Shown piece by piece: positions 6,418 through 7,136 of a stretch of DNA of 7,136 bases. Made by a program: the position numbers and the translations under genes. Position 1 is the first letter of the stretch. Each line of letters opens with the position of its first letter. The stretch comes from Deltaproteobacteria bacterium. GTDB taxonomy: Bacteria > Desulfobacterota > Desulfobacteria > C00003060. Below the pieces are notes generated by a model. It saw only the letters and a program-made list of their open reading frames with translations, was not told where the DNA came from and did no database searches. The DNA is taken from the NCBI GenBank assembly GCA_030667105.1, contig DAOUWN010000105.1, positions 1 to 7,136 on the forward strand. Direction: 5' to 3'.

Positions 6418-7136
6418 GCTGCTATTTTCAAGGCCCCATCCTCTTGACGTTCCTGAAAAGAGACGGCTGAAGCCATTTCCCTGATGTATTCTTCCAGAAA
6501 GAGGCGCTGTATCTCTTCATGGCAATCGATGCCGTTGAAACCGTTCCCCTTTATCAGGGCCTGCAAGCGGCAGCCGCCTATGCAGATGGGCAAGATGGGG
6601 CATTTGTTCAGGCATTTGTCGGGCAGCTTTCGTTTCAGAAGTTCTGATTCTGCCACAAAGTCGACCCCTGTTGTGACATGTCCATAGGCCATTTCCCCGC
6701 CTTGCAGCGATGGGCAGGGGATGATAGAACCGTCTGCATCAAAGACAAATCTTGCCCGAAAATCGGCCATGCAGGCATTGGAAGGGGCCTCATCATCCTG
6801 GGGGAAGCCTCGTTTTTGTGCCTCTTCTGTGAGATAGAGCAATATCCTGGGATCGCCTGTGCCGGATTGAAAGGGGCTTTTTCCCCTTCTGGGCAGGATC
6901 GGCGTAAAGGTGATGCTGTCGATTGCAATGCCACGTTCAACAAAATCGTCCAGCATCTCCGGAAAACCGAGGAAATCAAAGGCGCCACTGTCATACTGGC
7001 ATTCAATGGTGATGGGAATCATGCCTGAGACAGCCTCAAGGTTTTGCAAAATCACTTCATAGGTCTTGCCGTTGGTCTTTGAGGGCCTCAAGGCATCGTG
7101 AACAGCAGCAGGCCCTGCCAGGCTGACCCGAAGACC
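6414..7136 (-). CDS. Radical SAM/SPASM protein, C-terminal part (5' end outside window)
   Basis: The frame is open to the right edge, so the gene starts beyond 7136; 240 residues are visible. The first, LRVSLAGPAAVHDALRP, match the radical SAM barrel strand usually written SLDGP..HD.LR. The CxxxCxxC SAM-cluster motif must lie upstream, outside the window. The C-terminal half is a SPASM domain binding auxiliary 4Fe-4S clusters: C122-x13-G-x4-C141, then C175-x3-C179-x5-C185-x3-C189 and a last C205 (numbered from the first visible residue). The canonical spacing is C-x2-C-x5-C-x3-C, so the first gap is one residue longer. SPASM enzymes include RiPP peptide maturases, anaerobic sulfatase maturases and PQQ/mycofactocin-type enzymes. 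Direct coupling to an MFS exporter favours a peptide or small-molecule modification role, but this is inference and no precursor peptide is in view. TTG 7091 could pass for a start but would cut the barrel. Confidence 0.85.
   Translation of the reverse strand, partial: GLRVSLAGPAAVHDALRPSKTNGKTYEVILQNLEAVSGMIPITIECQYDSGAFDFLGFPEMLDDFVERGIAIDSITFTPILPRRGKSPFQSGTGDPRILLYLTEEAQKRGFPQDDEAPSNACMADFRARFVFDADGSIIPCPSLQGGEMAYGHVTTGVDFVAESELLKRKLPDKCLNKCPILPICIGGCRLQALIKGNGFNGIDCHEEIQRLFLEEYIREMASAVSFQERQEDGALKIAA

Noticed and set aside
1..7136. CRISPR arrays, tRNA/rRNA genes, insertion sequences
   Set aside because: No regularly spaced repeats, no tRNA- or rRNA-like stretches, and no transposase motifs or terminal inverted repeats were seen.

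Overview
The window reads as bacterial chromosome of moderate GC, dense with genes and with 4-bp start/stop overlaps. A flavin/4Fe-4S ene-reductase module, a Cache-type sensor kinase and a radical SAM/SPASM maturase together suggest an anaerobic or microaerophilic Deltaproteobacterium (Desulfobacterota). That placement is inference from gene content and protein style; no marker gene is present.

Plus-strand half (1-3220): the last 39 codons of a histidine kinase run into an alanine racemase gene (alr), which runs into a 661-residue protein. Both junctions are ATGA overlaps, so the three genes look like one translationally coupled operon. The alr reading frame carries an in-frame TAG at 231-233. 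It stands at the tyrosine of the PLP-lysine motif (K-x-x-A-Y-G-H-G), and the rest of the frame is intact. The third gene is the most unusual object here. It is one open frame joining a PilZ domain (c-di-GMP receptor fold), an Old Yellow Enzyme-type flavin barrel with a C-terminal cysteine cluster, and a universal stress protein domain with the ATP-binding glycine motif.

Minus-strand half (7136-3329): a radical SAM/SPASM protein enters from beyond the right edge and overlaps by 4 bp (GTGA) a 12-TM major facilitator permease. A 128-bp gap with a plausible sigma70-like promoter follows. Then comes a complete membrane histidine kinase (Cache sensor, HAMP, HisKA, HATPase), which converges on the fusion gene across a 108-bp gap without a clear terminator.

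Together the right half looks like a modification-plus-export unit with a sensor kinase next to it. The left half looks like a signalling/redox operon in which a c-di-GMP- and nucleotide-responsive flavoenzyme is co-translated with an apparently broken, or recoded, alanine racemase.
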